DNA from: Mycobacterium sp. SMC-8 | GTDB taxonomy: Bacteria; Actinomycetota; Actinomycetes; Mycobacteriales; Mycobacteriaceae | DNA: 64,000 nt | Assembly (NCBI RefSeq): GCF_025263565.1 | Contig: NZ_CP079865.1 | Location: forward strand, 806,001-870,000 | Direction of reading: 5' to 3' | Shown: in pieces, positions 1 through 9,990 of the stretch | Position numbering within the stretch: the first letter of the stretch is position 1 | Layout: each line of letters starts with the position of its first letter | Program-made: the position numbers and the translations under genes | The notes under the pieces: generated by a model | Database searches by the model: none | The model's input: the letters and a program-made list of their open reading frames with translations, nothing else | What the model was told of the DNA's origin: nothing

Positions 1-69
1 GTGGCCGCGGCCTGCCTGGGTGCCGCGATCGCCGGGCTGCGCAGCATCAGGGCGGCCCGCACCGCTTAG
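1..69 (+). CDS. C-terminal end of an unidentified protein (cut by window start)
   Basis: Frame 1 is open from the first base and ends at a TAG at 67-69. It gives the last 22 residues (ending ...IRAARTA) of a protein whose body lies outside the window. The visible part is Ala/Arg-rich and could be the end of a membrane helix followed by positive residues, but no family can be named. The MBL-fold gene starts 9 nt later on the same strand, so it may be the upstream member of that operon. Confidence 0.45.
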   Translation: MAAACLGAAIAGLRSIRAARTA

Positions 70-78
70 GGTGGCGTC

Positions 79-993
79 ATGCGCCTGAAGGCCGGGCGGC
101 CTGACCTGCAGGCCTACTCCGCGTATTTCGATCTGCCGGCAGCGGCACCGTCGGCCTCGGTGACCGTGACGTGGGCTGGGGTGACCACCCTGCTCATCGA
201 CGACGGCCGGTCGGCGGTGCTGACCGACGGCTTCTTCTCCCGGCCGGGACTGCTCACCGTCGCCACCCGGCCGCTGCGCCCGTCGCGCCGCCGCATCGAC
301 GACGCGCTGTCACGGCTCGGCGTGCGTCGCCTGGAGGCTGTCACCCCGGTGCACACCCACTACGACCATGCGATGGATTCCGCACTCGTCGCCGAACTGA
401 CCGGTGCCCGGTTGATCGGCGGGACATCGGCGGCGCACCTCGGCCGCGGGCACGGACTGGACCGGGTCGAGGTCGTCACCCCCGGTGAGACCGTCACCGC
501 GGGCAACTTTGAGCTCACCCTCATCCAGGGCAACCACTGCCCGCCGGACCGGTTCCCCGGCAGCATCACCGCACCGGTGAAGCCGCCGGCCCGCGCGTCG
601 GCCTACCGGTGCGGCGAAGCGTGGTCAGCCGTCGTGCACCATCGCCCCAGCGGTCTCGGACTGCTGGTCGTCGGCAGCGCGGGATTCCTGCCGGGCGCGC
701 TTGCCGGCCGTCGCGCCGACGTGGTGTATCTCGGTGTCGGGCAGCTGGGTCTGCAACCGGAAAGCTATCTGGTCGAGTACTGGGCGCAGACGGTACGGAC
801 CGTCGGGGCACGCCAGGTGGTGCTGATTCACTGGGACGACTTCTTCCGCCCACTGCACAAACCGTTGCGCGCGTTGCCGTTCGCTGCCGACGACCTCGAT
901 GCGTCGATGCGCGTGCTGTCCCGGCTGGCCGCCGAGGACGGCGTCGGACTGCACCTGCCCACGCTGTGGCGGCCGGCCGCTCCGTGGAACTGA
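79..993 (+). CDS. MBL-fold metallo-hydrolase
   Basis: Predicted 304-residue metallo-beta-lactamase-fold hydrolase. The metal-binding signature HTHYDH (HxHxDH) is at about residues 92-97, after the beta-strand segment LEAVTPV. Further His/Asp residues follow at GNHCPPD (about 152) and near the end at VLIHWDDF, as expected for a di-metal (usually zinc) site. No signal peptide is visible, so it is probably cytoplasmic. The substrate cannot be deduced; relatives include lactonases, phosphodiesterases and UlaG-like enzymes. The ATG at 79 is the first plausible start. Its stop lies inside the first codons of the downstream transporter, so the two genes are translationally coupled. Confidence 0.8.
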   Translation: MRLKAGRPDLQAYSAYFDLPAAAPSASVTVTWAGVTTLLIDDGRSAVLTDGFFSRPGLLTVATRPLRPSRRRIDDALSRLGVRRLEAVTPVHTHYDHAMDSALVAELTGARLIGGTSAAHLGRGHGLDRVEVVTPGETVTAGNFELTLIQGNHCPPDRFPGSITAPVKPPARASAYRCGEAWSAVVHHRPSGLGLLVVGSAGFLPGALAGRRADVVYLGVGQLGLQPESYLVEYWAQTVRTVGARQVVLIHWDDFFRPLHKPLRALPFAADDLDASMRVLSRLAAEDGVGLHLPTLWRPAAPWN

Positions 994-2225
994 CCGTCTC
1001 CGTCGCGGCGCTGGCCGCGGTGCTCGGCTTCGCGCTGCTCCGGCCGCACCGCTGGCCTGAGGCCGTGGTGGCGGTCCCCGCAGCCGGTGTGGTGATCGCC
1101 GCCGGCGCCATCTCCCCAGACGACGCGATCACCGAGGTCGCCCGGCTGACACCGGTGGTCGGCTTCCTGGCCGCGGTGCTGGTGCTGGCCCGGTTGTGTG
1201 ATGACGTGGGATTGTTCCACGCGGCCGGGCAGCTGATGGCCCGTGCCACCACAGGCGGCCAGAACCGGCTGCTGGCCTCTGTTTTCGCGATCGCCGCCGG
1301 GGTGACCGCGGTCCTGAGCCTGGACGCCACGGTGGTATTGCTGACGCCCGTCGTGCTGGCCACCGCACGCACGCTCGCGGTGCCGGCCCGACCCCACGTC
1401 TATGCCACCGCGCATCTGGCCAACACCGCGTCACTGCTGCTGCCGGTGTCGAACCTGACCAATCTGCTGGCCTTCAGCGCGGCCGGATTGTCGTTCCTGC
1501 ATTTCGCGGCGGCCATGTCGCTGCCCTGGATGGCCGCAATTCTCGTCGAATTCGCGCTGCTGCGTTGGATTTTCGCCAAAGACCTGGCGGTGCGGCCGCG
1601 GCGGCAGCCGCCCACCGCTCCCGTCGAGATGCCGCTGTTCGCGCTGGTGGTGGTCGGACTGACGCTGCTCGGTTTTGCCGTCACCTCGCTGCTGGGACTC
1701 TCACCGGCGTGGGCGGCACTGGCGGGCGCGGCGGTGCTCGGTGTGCGGGCGCTGGTCGAACACCGCACCACAGTCCCAAGGATCGCCGCCGCCGCCGACG
1801 TGCCGTTCCTGGCATTCGTGCTGTGCCTGGGTGTTGTGGTCGCCGCGGTGATGCGCAGCGGTCTGGAGCCGGCGATGCACCGGCTGCTCCCGGACGGTCA
1901 GGGGTTCGCGGCGCTGCTCGGGATCGCGGCGGTGGCCGCTGTGCTGTCCAACGTCGTCAACAATCTGCCGGCGGTCCTGGTGCTGCTGCCGTTGGTGACC
2001 GCGGCCGGTCCGGCCGCCGTGCTCGCGGTGCTGATCGGGGTCAACATCGGACCCAACCTCACCTACGTCGGCTCATTGGCGAACCTGTTGTGGCGCAACG
2101 TGGTCCGGCGCGACATGAAGGCCGGCTTCGCCGAGTTCAGCCGCGTCGGCGTGTGCACCGCACCGCTGACCCTGCTCGCCGCGGTGCTGGGGCTGTGGGT
2201 GTGGATCCAGCTGTTCGGGCTTTAG
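984..2225 (+). CDS. ArsB/SLC13-family membrane transporter
   Basis: Predicted 413-residue polytopic membrane protein with about 11-12 hydrophobic helices. Two sequences typical of the ArsB/NhaD/SLC13 ion-transporter superfamily are visible: VNNLPAVLVLLPL in a re-entrant segment and VNIGPNLTYVGSLANLLWR near the C terminus. It likely exports or exchanges an anion across the inner membrane; arsenite is one possibility, but no arsR or arsC lies nearby, so the substrate is open. The GTG at 984 overlaps the stop of the MBL-fold gene by 10 nt. The frame is open further upstream, but that part is antisense-quality Arg-rich sequence and lies within the upstream gene, so I rejected the longer start. 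Confidence 0.8.
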   Translation: MELTVSVAALAAVLGFALLRPHRWPEAVVAVPAAGVVIAAGAISPDDAITEVARLTPVVGFLAAVLVLARLCDDVGLFHAAGQLMARATTGGQNRLLASVFAIAAGVTAVLSLDATVVLLTPVVLATARTLAVPARPHVYATAHLANTASLLLPVSNLTNLLAFSAAGLSFLHFAAAMSLPWMAAILVEFALLRWIFAKDLAVRPRRQPPTAPVEMPLFALVVVGLTLLGFAVTSLLGLSPAWAALAGAAVLGVRALVEHRTTVPRIAAAADVPFLAFVLCLGVVVAAVMRSGLEPAMHRLLPDGQGFAALLGIAAVAAVLSNVVNNLPAVLVLLPLVTAAGPAAVLAVLIGVNIGPNLTYVGSLANLLWRNVVRRDMKAGFAEFSRVGVCTAPLTLLAAVLGLWVWIQLFGL

Positions 2226-2235
2226 GCCCATCGGC

Positions 2236-3177
2236 TCAGCCGCGGCGCTGCCTGGCGATCTCGGCGAGCACCACGCCCGCTGCGACCGACGCGTTGAGCG
2301 ATTCGGTAGGCCCGGCCATCGGGATGGACACGATCGCGTCACAGTTCTCCCGGACCAGCCGGGAAAGTCCCTTGCCCTCGGAACCGACCACCACCACGAT
2401 CGGACCGTCGGCGTCGAGCTGGTCGATCGTGGTGTCGCCGTCGGCGTCGAGGCCGACGACCTGCAGGCCCGCGTCGGCCCACTGCTTCAGTGTGCGGTTC
2501 AGGTTGGTGGCCCGCGCGACGGGCAGGCGCGCCGCCGCGCCCGCGCTGGTGCGCCACGCCACCGCGGTGACCGACGCAGAGCGGCGTTGCGGGATGAGCA
2601 CACCGTGGCCGCCGAACGCGGCGACCGACCGAACGATCGCGCCGAGGTTGCGCGGATCGGAGATGTTGTCCAGAGCGACCATCAGCGGCGGCGCCGCATC
2701 GGCCTTGGCCTCGGCGAGCAGATCGTCGGGATGGGCGTAGTTGTATGGGGGCACCTGCAGCGCCAGACCCTGGTGCATGCCGTTGGACGCGATCCGGTCC
2801 AGGTCGTGTCGCGGCACCTCCAGGATCGAGATGCCCTTGTCCGCGGCGATGTGCACGGCCTCGGTGAGCCGCTCGTCGGAGTCGGCGCCCAGCGCCACGT
2901 ACAACGCCGTGGCGGGCACCCCGGCGCGCAGGCACTCGAGGACCGGGTTGCGCCCAAGCACGATCTCGGTGTCGTCGGTCTTCTTGTGCCGGCCCTGAGC
3001 CTGCCGTGCCGCCTTCGCGGCCCGCTTGCCGGCCGGGTGATGGGGTCGCTGATGCGCCGGTGGGGTTGCGCCCTTGCCCTCCAGCCCGCGCCTGCGCTGA
3101 CCGCCGGACCCGACGGTCGGCCCCTTCTTGGTTCCGGCCTTGCGCACCGCACCGCGACGCTGTGAATTGCCCGCCAT
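2236..3177 (-). CDS. rlmB: 23S rRNA (guanosine-2'-O)-methyltransferase RlmB-like
   Basis: SPOUT-class (TrmH/SpoU) methyltransferase of 313 residues that transfers a methyl group from S-adenosylmethionine to a ribose 2'-OH in 23S rRNA. All three SpoU motifs are visible: [14 protein letters not shown] (about 187-200), [11 protein letters not shown] (about 264) and the knot motif [18 protein letters not shown] (about 286-303). A basic N-terminal extension of about 75 residues precedes the substrate-binding domain ([11 protein letters not shown]), as in mycobacterial RlmB/TsnR homologues. Its ATG overlaps the cysS stop (TAATG), so it is the last gene of carD-ispF-cysS-rlmB. It converges with the transporter, 10 nt away. 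Confidence 0.88.
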   Translation of the reverse strand: MAGNSQRRGAVRKAGTKKGPTVGSGGQRRRGLEGKGATPPAHQRPHHPAGKRAAKAARQAQGRHKKTDDTEIVLGRNPVLECLRAGVPATALYVALGADSDERLTEAVHIAADKGISILEVPRHDLDRIASNGMHQGLALQVPPYNYAHPDDLLAEAKADAAPPLMVALDNISDPRNLGAIVRSVAAFGGHGVLIPQRRSASVTAVAWRTSAGAAARLPVARATNLNRTLKQWADAGLQVVGLDADGDTTIDQLDADGPIVVVVGSEGKGLSRLVRENCDAIVSIPMAGPTESLNASVAAGVVLAEIARQRRG

Positions 3178-4592
3178 TACTTATCCGTTCCGTCCAGTAG
3201 TGACCACTGGGGACCGTCGGCGGTGTCGGTCACCTCGATACCCGCCTCCTTGAGGCGGTCGCGGATGGCATCGGCCTCGGCCCAGTCGCGCCGGGCGCGG
3301 GCCTCCTCACGGCGGCGCACCTCCGCCTGGACCAGCACGTCGACCGCGGCCAGCGCCGCCGAGGTCTCGTCGCGGGACTCCCAGCGCTCGTCGAGTGGGT
3401 CGGCGCCGAGAATGCCCATCATCGCCCGGATCGACATGGCGTGGTCGAGTGCCGCGTCGTGGTCCCCGGCGTCGAGCGCCCGGTTGCCTTCCGCCCGCGC
3501 GGCGTGCACCTCGGCCAGCGCGGCGGGCACCGCCAAATCGTCATCGAGCGCGGCACCGAACTTCGGCGTCCACTGTCCGGGAACGACGGCGCCGACGCGG
3601 GTGCGCACCCGGTGCAGAAAGTCCTCGATGCCGGTGTAGGCCCTGGCCGCGTCCTGCAGGGCGGTCTCGGAGAACTCCAGCATGGACCGGTAGTGGGCGC
3701 TGCCCAGGTAGTAGCGCAGCTCGGCCGCCCGAACCCGTTGCAGGACAGCGGGAATCGCAAGCACGTTGCCCAGCGACTTACTCATCTTCTCGCCGCCCAT
3801 GGTGACCCAGCCGTTGTGCAGCCAGAACCGGGCGAAAGCGTCGCCGGCAGCCTCGGCCTGCGCGATCTCGTTCTCATGGTGCGGGAACACCAGATCCATA
3901 CCGCCGGCGTGAATGTCGAACTCCGACCCGAGGTAGGACTCGCACATCGCGACGCATTCGGTGTGCCAGCCGGGACGGCCGCGGCCCCACGGCGTCGGCC
4001 ACGACGGCTCACCGGGTTTGGCGCCCTTCCACAGCGTGAAGTCACGCTGGTCGCGCTTGCCCGTCGCGACGCCCTCGCCCTGGTGGACATCGTCGATCCT
4101 GTGGCCGGACAGCTTGCCGTAATCGGGCAGCGTGGACACGTCGAAGTACACGTCGCCGTCACCGGTGTAGGCGTGGCCGCGCTCGATCAGCCGCCCGATC
4201 AACTCGACCATCTGGGTGATGTGCCCGGTTGCGCGCGGTTCGGCAGACGGCGGGAGCACCCCGAGCGCGTCGTAGGCCGCGCTGAACGCGCGTTCGTAGG
4301 TGGCGGCCCACTCCCACCACGGGCGGCCCGCGTCGGCGGCCTTGGTAAGGATTTTGTCGTCGATGTCGGTGACGTTGCGGATAAACGCGACGTCGAAGCC
4401 TTTGGCGGTGAGCCAGCGTCGCAGCACGTCGAACGCGACACCGCTGCGCACGTGGCCGATGTGGGGCAGGCCCTGCACCGTCGCGCCGCACAGGTAGATG
4501 GAGACGTGGCCGGGCCGCAGTGGCGCAAAGTCGCGCACACCGCCAGACAACGTGTCATAGAGCCGCATGACAGCTGCGGGGCTTTCGGTCAC
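3177..4592 (-). CDS. cysS: Cysteinyl-tRNA synthetase
   Basis: Class I aminoacyl-tRNA synthetase of 471 residues that charges tRNA-Cys. Seen: the N-terminal zinc/cysteine pocket YLCGATVQG, the HIGH motif (GLPHIGHV, about 34-41), the zinc ligands around WHTECVAMC and FPHHENE, and the KMSKS motif ([11 protein letters not shown]). The C-terminal helical anticodon region follows and ends with [11 protein letters not shown] chose the GTG at 4592 because it gives a leader ([14 protein letters not shown]) that aligns with the recalled start of M. tuberculosis CysS1; the ATG at 4568 is the alternative. The open frame continues upstream into ispF but reads there as low-quality Arg-rich sequence. It sits downstream of ispF and is coupled to rlmB. 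Confidence 0.95.
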   Translation of the reverse strand: MTESPAAVMRLYDTLSGGVRDFAPLRPGHVSIYLCGATVQGLPHIGHVRSGVAFDVLRRWLTAKGFDVAFIRNVTDIDDKILTKAADAGRPWWEWAATYERAFSAAYDALGVLPPSAEPRATGHITQMVELIGRLIERGHAYTGDGDVYFDVSTLPDYGKLSGHRIDDVHQGEGVATGKRDQRDFTLWKGAKPGEPSWPTPWGRGRPGWHTECVAMCESYLGSEFDIHAGGMDLVFPHHENEIAQAEAAGDAFARFWLHNGWVTMGGEKMSKSLGNVLAIPAVLQRVRAAELRYYLGSAHYRSMLEFSETALQDAARAYTGIEDFLHRVRTRVGAVVPGQWTPKFGAALDDDLAVPAALAEVHAARAEGNRALDAGDHDAALDHAMSIRAMMGILGADPLDERWESRDETSAALAAVDVLVQAEVRRREEARARRDWAEADAIRDRLKEAGIEVTDTADGPQWSLLDGTDK

Positions 4593-4615
4593 GACCGGCC
4601 AGCTTACCGGCAGGT

Positions 4616-5173
4616 TCAGGCTGAACCCGCATCGCGGCGGGCCGACTCCTCGCGCAAGCGCTCGTCGGTGCTCGCCGACTCCTCGCGCAAGCGCTCGTCG
4701 GTCACCACCAGGGCCGTCGCTATCGCAGCCAGACCCTCGCCCCGGCCGGTCAGACCCAGGCCGTCGGTGGTGGTCGCCGACACCGACACCGGCGCACCGA
4801 GCAGTTCGGAGAGTAGCTTCTGAGACTCGGCGCGGCGCGGGCCGATCTTGGGCCGGTTCCCGATCACCTGCACGGCGGCGTTGCCGACGCGCAGGCCTGC
4901 GGCGGCCAACAGAGAATGCACGTGCCGAAGCATGTCGGCACCGCTGACTCCCCGCCATTGTGGCCGGTCGGTGCCGAACACTTCGCCGATGTCGCCCATG
5001 CCCGCTGCGGACAGCAGCGCGTCGCAGAGAGCATGGGCGGCCACGTCACCGTCCGAGTGGCCGGCGCAACCGTCTGCGTCATCGAACAGCAGACCCAGCA
5101 GCCAGCACGGACGACCGGATTCGATGGGATGTACGTCAGTGCCGAGCCCGACGCGGATGCTCGGCGGTATCAC
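4616..5173 (-). CDS. ispF: 2-C-methyl-D-erythritol 2,4-cyclodiphosphate synthase, with repeated C-terminal tail
   Basis: MEP-pathway enzyme converting CDP-ME 2-phosphate to MEcPP with release of CMP. The family body is complete: GTDVHP with the zinc ligands Asp/His (about 11-13), the GHSDGD loop with a zinc His (about 38), and [19 protein letters not shown] before the usual end TALVV. After that point there is a 28-residue extension made of two 11-residue repeats (DERLREESA...). Most IspF proteins are about 160 residues; this one is 185. Start is a GTG at 5173. In M. tuberculosis, ispD lies between carD and ispF; here ispF follows the carD stop by 20 nt and ispD is not in the window. Confidence 0.92.
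   Translation of the reverse strand: MIPPSIRVGLGTDVHPIESGRPCWLLGLLFDDADGCAGHSDGDVAAHALCDALLSAAGMGDIGEVFGTDRPQWRGVSGADMLRHVHSLLAAAGLRVGNAAVQVIGNRPKIGPRRAESQKLLSELLGAPVSVSATTTDGLGLTGRGEGLAAIATALVVTDERLREESASTDERLREESARRDAGSA
4641..4699. repeat. Two direct copies of a 26-bp sequence, 33-bp period
   Basis: A perfect 26-bp sequence beginning GCCGACTCCTCGCGC occurs at 4641-4666 and again at 4674-4699, 33 nt apart (11 codons). It lies inside the 3' end of ispF and encodes the repeated DERLREESA in the protein tail. The unit also contains the near-palindromic GCGCAAGCGC. Similar GAGCGCTTGCGCGAG-type strings are, as I recall, scattered in other mycobacterial genomes, so this may be an inserted dispersed repeat rather than part of the ancestral gene. 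Confidence 0.8.
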
Positions 5174-5193
5174 AGCCGCATCAACAGGTGCGA

Positions 5194-5724
<531 letters not shown>

Positions 5725-5942
5725 TTATCCGGTGCGGATCAACGATGCAGGTCAGGGGCACCGATGGTCTGCGCCAGGGGTTGACACCACAGCGAATCCG
5801 TGCATCGCCACGCCCCGATCGCGGGCGTGACGGGAGCGGCCCCGACCTCCGCTACCGCGGCAATTCATCACCTACTACTCTGCATAGTCGAACCACGGTG
5901 CCCGGCGGGAAATGTCACCGCCGGCTAAGCAGGAGGCCCCCA

Positions 5943-6530
5943 GTGAACCCCTTCAAACGGCGCTCTTCTGTCGTCGCCGCGCTGGCGACTTGCGGTGTGG
6001 CCGCGTCGGTCGTGCTCAGCGGCTGCGGCGCCGGGCAGGTCTCCCAGACCGCGACGCAGGAGCCCGCGGTCAACGGCACGAGTGGCAACGTCGGCAGCAT
6101 TGCGCTGCGCAACGTCCACCTCCGCGCCCCTCAGACCACCGACTACGTACAGCCCGGCACCGAGGTCGAGTTGCTGTTCGTCGCGGCGAACGCCTCGGCC
6201 GACGTCCCCGACAAGCTGGTCAAGATCACCTCCGACATCGGCGAGGTCATCCTGACCGGCGACGGCGCCGTGCCGGTGAACGGTTCACTCCTGGTCGGCG
6301 CACCCGATGGCCAGATCTCGGCGCTGGAAAGCGTGGAACCGGCCGACGCGGCCGAGGCCACCGTGGAGTTGAACAAGCCGATCACCAACGGCCTCACCTA
6401 CGACTTCACCTTCACCTTCCAGAACGCCGGCGAGACGACCGTGCCGGTGCCGATCTCGGCCGGTGAGACCCCGCGCCGGGACGCCGGAGGCGGCGGTGGA
6501 GCCACCCACGGCGGGGGTGGCGGACACTAG
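5943..6530 (+). CDS. lpqE: Lipoprotein LpqE
   Basis: Predicted 195-residue secreted lipoprotein. The signal peptide has basic residues (KRR), a hydrophobic stretch, and the lipobox LSGC with the modified Cys at 28. The mature part ([12 protein letters not shown]...[15 protein letters not shown]...) matches mycobacterial LpqE, a small beta-rich extracytoplasmic protein of uncertain function. The tail is Gly/His-rich ([14 protein letters not shown]), which could bind metal. The GTG at 5943 is chosen because a strong AGGAGG lies 7 nt before it; the frame is open upstream but without such a site. Transcribed divergently from carD. Confidence 0.88.
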   Translation: MNPFKRRSSVVAALATCGVAASVVLSGCGAGQVSQTATQEPAVNGTSGNVGSIALRNVHLRAPQTTDYVQPGTEVELLFVAANASADVPDKLVKITSDIGEVILTGDGAVPVNGSLLVGAPDGQISALESVEPADAAEATVELNKPITNGLTYDFTFTFQNAGETTVPVPISAGETPRRDAGGGGGATHGGGGGH

Positions 6531-6601
6531 ACCGCCGTCCGGCGCGACACGGTTGCGAGCGCCACCGGCGTTCTGTCGGTGCCGACGGCTACGGTCAGCG
6601 C

Positions 6602-7990
6602 GTGGCCCCGACAAAATCGAAAGTACGTTCGCAATACCGTTGCTCGGAGTGCCATCACGTCACCCCTAAATGGGTGGGTCGATGCTCCGAATGCGGCACC
6701 TGGGGCACCGTCAACGAGGTGGCGCTGAGCGCGGTCGGCGGTTCTGCCGCCAGGCGTCCGGTCGCGCCGGCCTCCCCTGCGGTACCGATCAGCTCGATCG
6801 ACCCGGGCACCACCCGGCATTTCCACACCGGCATCAGCGAACTCGACCGGGTGCTCGGCGGCGGCGTGGTCCCCGGCTCGGTGACCCTGCTCGCCGGAGA
6901 TCCCGGGGTCGGCAAGTCGACCCTGCTGCTGGAGGTGGCCCACCGCTGGGCCTCGACCGGCCGGCGTGCGCTGTACCTGTCGGGCGAGGAGTCGGCCGGG
7001 CAGATCAGACTGCGCGCCGAGCGCACCGGCTGCACCCACGACGAGGTCTACCTCGCCGCCGAGTCCGACCTGCAGACTGCGCTCGGCCACATCGACGTCG
7101 TGGCACCCAGCTTGGTCGTCGTCGACTCCGTGCAGACCATGTCGACCACCGAGGCCGACGGGGTGACCGGCGGAGTCACCCAGGTCCGCGCCGTCACCAC
7201 CGCACTGACCATGACGGCCAAGACGACCGGTGTCGCGATGCTGCTCGTCGGACACGTCACCAAGGACGGCGCGATCGCCGGGCCGCGGTCCCTGGAGCAC
7301 CTCGTCGACGTCGTCCTGCACTTCGAGGGCGACCGCGCGTCCGCGCTGCGCATGGTCCGCGGCATCAAGAACCGTTTCGGCGCCGCCGACGAGGTCGGGT
7401 GTTTCCTGTTGCACGACAACGGAATCGAATGCGTATCCGATCCATCCGGGTTGTTCCTCGACCAGCGGCCCAAGCCGGTGTCGGGCACCGCGGTCACGGT
7501 CACGCTCGACGGCAAGCGGCCCATGATCGGAGAGGTGCAGGCCCTCATCGGCGCGCCGGCCAGCGGCAGCCCCCGGCGGGCCGTCAGTGGCATCGACTCG
7601 TCCCGCGCGGCGATGATCACCGCGGTGCTGGAGAAGCGGGCGCGGCTGCCGGTCGGCACCAACGACATCTACCTGTCCACCGTCGGCGGCATGCGACTGA
7701 CCGACTCCTCCTCGGACCTGGCCGTGGCCCTGGCGATCGCGTCGGCCTACACCGATCTCGCGCTGCCCACCACCGCGATTGCGATCGGCGAGGTCGGCCT
7801 GGCCGGGGATCTGCGCCGGGTGACGGGCATGGACCGCAGGCTGGCCGAGGCGGCCAGGCTCGGGTTCACCTGCGCGGTCGTCCCGGCCGGGGTGGCGTCG
7901 GCGCCGCCCGGGCTGCAGGTGCTGTCGGCGGACAACATCACCTCGGCATTGCAGGTGCTGCGGCGCATCAGCCAGAATGGCGCGAACTGA
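6602..7990 (+). CDS. radA: DNA repair protein RadA
   Basis: RecA-family ATPase of 462 residues that helps process branched recombination intermediates. The domain order is complete: N-terminal four-cysteine zinc finger ([18 protein letters not shown]), RecA-like core with Walker [10 protein letters not shown] (about 100-108) and Walker [10 protein letters not shown], the RadA-specific KNRFG motif (about 257), and the C-terminal Lon-protease-like domain ([20 protein letters not shown]...). GTG start. disA follows 27 nt downstream, a pairing common in Actinobacteria and Firmicutes and in keeping with DisA responding to branched DNA. Confidence 0.95.
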   Translation: MAPTKSKVRSQYRCSECHHVTPKWVGRCSECGTWGTVNEVALSAVGGSAARRPVAPASPAVPISSIDPGTTRHFHTGISELDRVLGGGVVPGSVTLLAGDPGVGKSTLLLEVAHRWASTGRRALYLSGEESAGQIRLRAERTGCTHDEVYLAAESDLQTALGHIDVVAPSLVVVDSVQTMSTTEADGVTGGVTQVRAVTTALTMTAKTTGVAMLLVGHVTKDGAIAGPRSLEHLVDVVLHFEGDRASALRMVRGIKNRFGAADEVGCFLLHDNGIECVSDPSGLFLDQRPKPVSGTAVTVTLDGKRPMIGEVQALIGAPASGSPRRAVSGIDSSRAAMITAVLEKRARLPVGTNDIYLSTVGGMRLTDSSSDLAVALAIASAYTDLALPTTAIAIGEVGLAGDLRRVTGMDRRLAEAARLGFTCAVVPAGVASAPPGLQVLSADNITSALQVLRRISQNGAN

Positions 7991-8017
7991 CAGTCCAGCG
8001 CAGACCGTGGAGACGAT

Positions 8018-9139
8018 GTGGCCGTGAAGTCGACGACAGCCCGGGCTGCGCGCACGGTCGTGCCACTGGTACGCCCGACGCTGCGTGAAACGATCGCGCG
8101 GCTGGCCCCCGGGACGCCACTGCGCGACGGCCTGGAACGCATCCTGCGCGGTCGCACCGGCGCGCTGATAGTGATCGGCTACGACGACAGCGTGGAGGCC
8201 ATCTGCGACGGTGGCTTCTCCCTGGATGTGCGGTACGCGCCGACGCGGCTGCGGGAGCTGTCGAAGATGGACGGGGCGGTGGTGCTGTCCAGCGACGGCA
8301 GCCGCATCCTGCGGGCCAACGTCCAGCTGGTACCCGATCCGTCCATCCCCACCGAAGAGTCCGGAACCAGGCACCGGTCCGCCGAGCGCACCGCGATCCA
8401 GACCGGCTACCCGGTGATCTCGGTGAGTCACTCGATGAGCATCGTGACCGTCTACGTCGCCGGCGAGCGCCACGTGGTGCCCGAGTCGGCGACCATCCTG
8501 TCGCGCGCGAACCAGACCATCGACACGCTCGAGCGCTACAAGACGCGTCTCGACGAGGTCAGCCGGCAGCTGTCGATGGCCGAGATCGAGGACTTCGTGA
8601 CGCTGCGGGACGTGATGACCGTCGTGCAGCGATTGGAGATGGTGCGCCGGATCAGCCTGGAGATCGACTCCGACGTGGTCGAGCTCGGCACCGACGGGCG
8701 TCAGCTCAAGCTGCAGCTCGACGAACTGGTCGGCGACAACGACACCGAGCGCGAGCTGATCGTTCGCGACTACCACGCCAACCCCGACCCGCCCACGTCG
8801 GCGCAGGTGACCGCGACGCTGGAGGAGCTCGACGCGCTGTCGGACAACGAGCTGCTGGACTTCACCACACTCGCGCGGGTTTTCGGCTACCCGTCGACGG
8901 CCGAAGCGCAGGACTCGGCGATGAGCTCACGCGGCTACCGGGCGATGGCGGGTATCCCGCGGCTGCAGTTCGCGCATGTCGACCTGCTCGTCCGCAATTT
9001 CGGCTCGCTGCAGGGGCTACTCGCGGCCAGCGCCAGCGACCTGCAGTCGGTCGAAGGCATCGGCTCGATGTGGGCCCGCCACATCAGAGAGGGCCTGTCT
9101 CAGCTGGCCGAGTCCACGATCGCCGACCGGCTCGCCTGA
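8018..9139 (+). CDS. disA: DNA integrity scanning diadenylate cyclase DisA
   Basis: Makes cyclic di-AMP from two ATP; 373 residues. The DAC domain carries the two signature motifs, DGA (KMDGAVVLS, about 86) and RHR ([11 protein letters not shown], about 119), followed by the linker helices and C-terminal helix-hairpin-helix DNA-binding repeats ([25 protein letters not shown]...[10 protein letters not shown]). The N terminus is about 10 residues longer than the M. tuberculosis form, and GTG codons at 8018 and 8024 are both possible starts. Downstream of radA. A stop-codon hairpin (9136-9161) separates it from the convergent gene. Confidence 0.95.
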   Translation: MAVKSTTARAARTVVPLVRPTLRETIARLAPGTPLRDGLERILRGRTGALIVIGYDDSVEAICDGGFSLDVRYAPTRLRELSKMDGAVVLSSDGSRILRANVQLVPDPSIPTEESGTRHRSAERTAIQTGYPVISVSHSMSIVTVYVAGERHVVPESATILSRANQTIDTLERYKTRLDEVSRQLSMAEIEDFVTLRDVMTVVQRLEMVRRISLEIDSDVVELGTDGRQLKLQLDELVGDNDTERELIVRDYHANPDPPTSAQVTATLEELDALSDNELLDFTTLARVFGYPSTAEAQDSAMSSRGYRAMAGIPRLQFAHVDLLVRNFGSLQGLLAASASDLQSVEGIGSMWARHIREGLSQLAESTIADRLA

Positions 9140-9161
9140 GCCGACCGGCCGCCTGGCTCAG
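9136..9161. terminator. Stem-loop spanning both convergent stop codons
   Basis: CTGAGCC at 9136-9142 is complementary to GGCTCAG at 9155-9161, with a 12-nt loop. The two arms contain the stop codons of disA (9137-9139) and of the convergent membrane-protein gene (9158-9160). There is no U-tract, as is usual in mycobacteria. It may serve as a two-way terminator or 3'-end stabiliser. Confidence 0.4.
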
Positions 9162-9955
9162 CCGATGGGTCCGGGCGGCTGCCCGGGGCCCTGGGGGGGA
9201 AGGTTGCCCGGCGCGGCCGCGGGCTGGGCCAGGATGAACGGCACCGTCGCCGACCGCAGATTGCCCAGCTGCACGACGAGGTTGTAGGTGCCGGGGCCGA
9301 TGGGTTGCCGCGGCAGCGGGCAATTCGGCGCCGAACCCATGCCGGTCCAGGTGACCTCGGTGGTGACCTGCTCGCCCGGCTGGAAGGTCTTGATCAGCGT
9401 CTCGTTGGACGGCGCGCAGTCGAGGTTCGACCACAGCCGCTCGTTGTTCAGCGAATACACGTAGGCCGCGAGCACGGCCGCCCCGACATCACGCTGGCAG
9501 GCGACCAGACCGATGTTGGTGACCACCATCGTGAATTTCGGCTGATCGCCCACGATGTACTGCGGCTGGTTGGTGATGCCCTTGACGGCGAGCGTGGAAT
9601 CCGGGCAGTCGTCGCCCTCTTTCAGGATGGGCGGCGGTACCACCGCGGCCGTCGGGGTTGGGGTCGGCGGCGGGGCCTGCTGCGCCGGCGGCTGGATCGG
9701 CGTCTTGACGTTGGGATCCTCACCCGGCAGCGGCGGTGGCGGGGCTGCCTCGGCGCTGGGCGCCTCCGACTCGTTGGCCGTCGGCTGCTCACTGCTGGTG
9801 CTGTTCATCACGACGACCGCGACCACAGCGGCGACGATCGCGATGACCAGCACGGCGATGCCGGCCGCGAGCGCCCTGCGGCGCCAGTAAATCTGCCTGG
9901 GCAGCGGCCCATGTGGTTCTAGATCCAGCACATCATCACGGTAAGGCCAGGTCAC
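9158..9955 (-). CDS. Membrane-anchored protein (Rv3587c-like)
   Basis: 265-residue protein with a short cytoplasmic N terminus (MTWPYRDDVLDLEPHG...), one transmembrane helix at about 28-50 (ALAAGIAVLVIAIVAAVVAVVVM), a long Pro/Ala/Glu-rich linker (about 51-105) and an extracytoplasmic domain of about 120 residues. That domain has two cysteines (CPDS and CQRD) and a third in NLDCAPSN, and ends in a Pro/Gly-rich tail. It matches a conserved mycobacterial membrane protein (Rv3587c as recalled) of unknown role. The beta-rich C domain recalls DUF4232-like folds, but I would not assign function. GTG start. Confidence 0.75.
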   Translation of the reverse strand: MTWPYRDDVLDLEPHGPLPRQIYWRRRALAAGIAVLVIAIVAAVVAVVVMNSTSSEQPTANESEAPSAEAAPPPPLPGEDPNVKTPIQPPAQQAPPPTPTPTAAVVPPPILKEGDDCPDSTLAVKGITNQPQYIVGDQPKFTMVVTNIGLVACQRDVGAAVLAAYVYSLNNERLWSNLDCAPSNETLIKTFQPGEQVTTEVTWTGMGSAPNCPLPRQPIGPGTYNLVVQLGNLRSATVPFILAQPAAAPGNLPPQGPGQPPGPIG

Positions 9956-9990
9956 GCCGCCTTGTCCGACGTGCCCCGGCGTGTCGCGCC

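Noticed and set aside
8016..8018. ATG at 8016 as the start of disA
   Set aside because: It is out of frame with the DAC domain; in-frame GTG codons at 8018 or 8024 are the usable starts.
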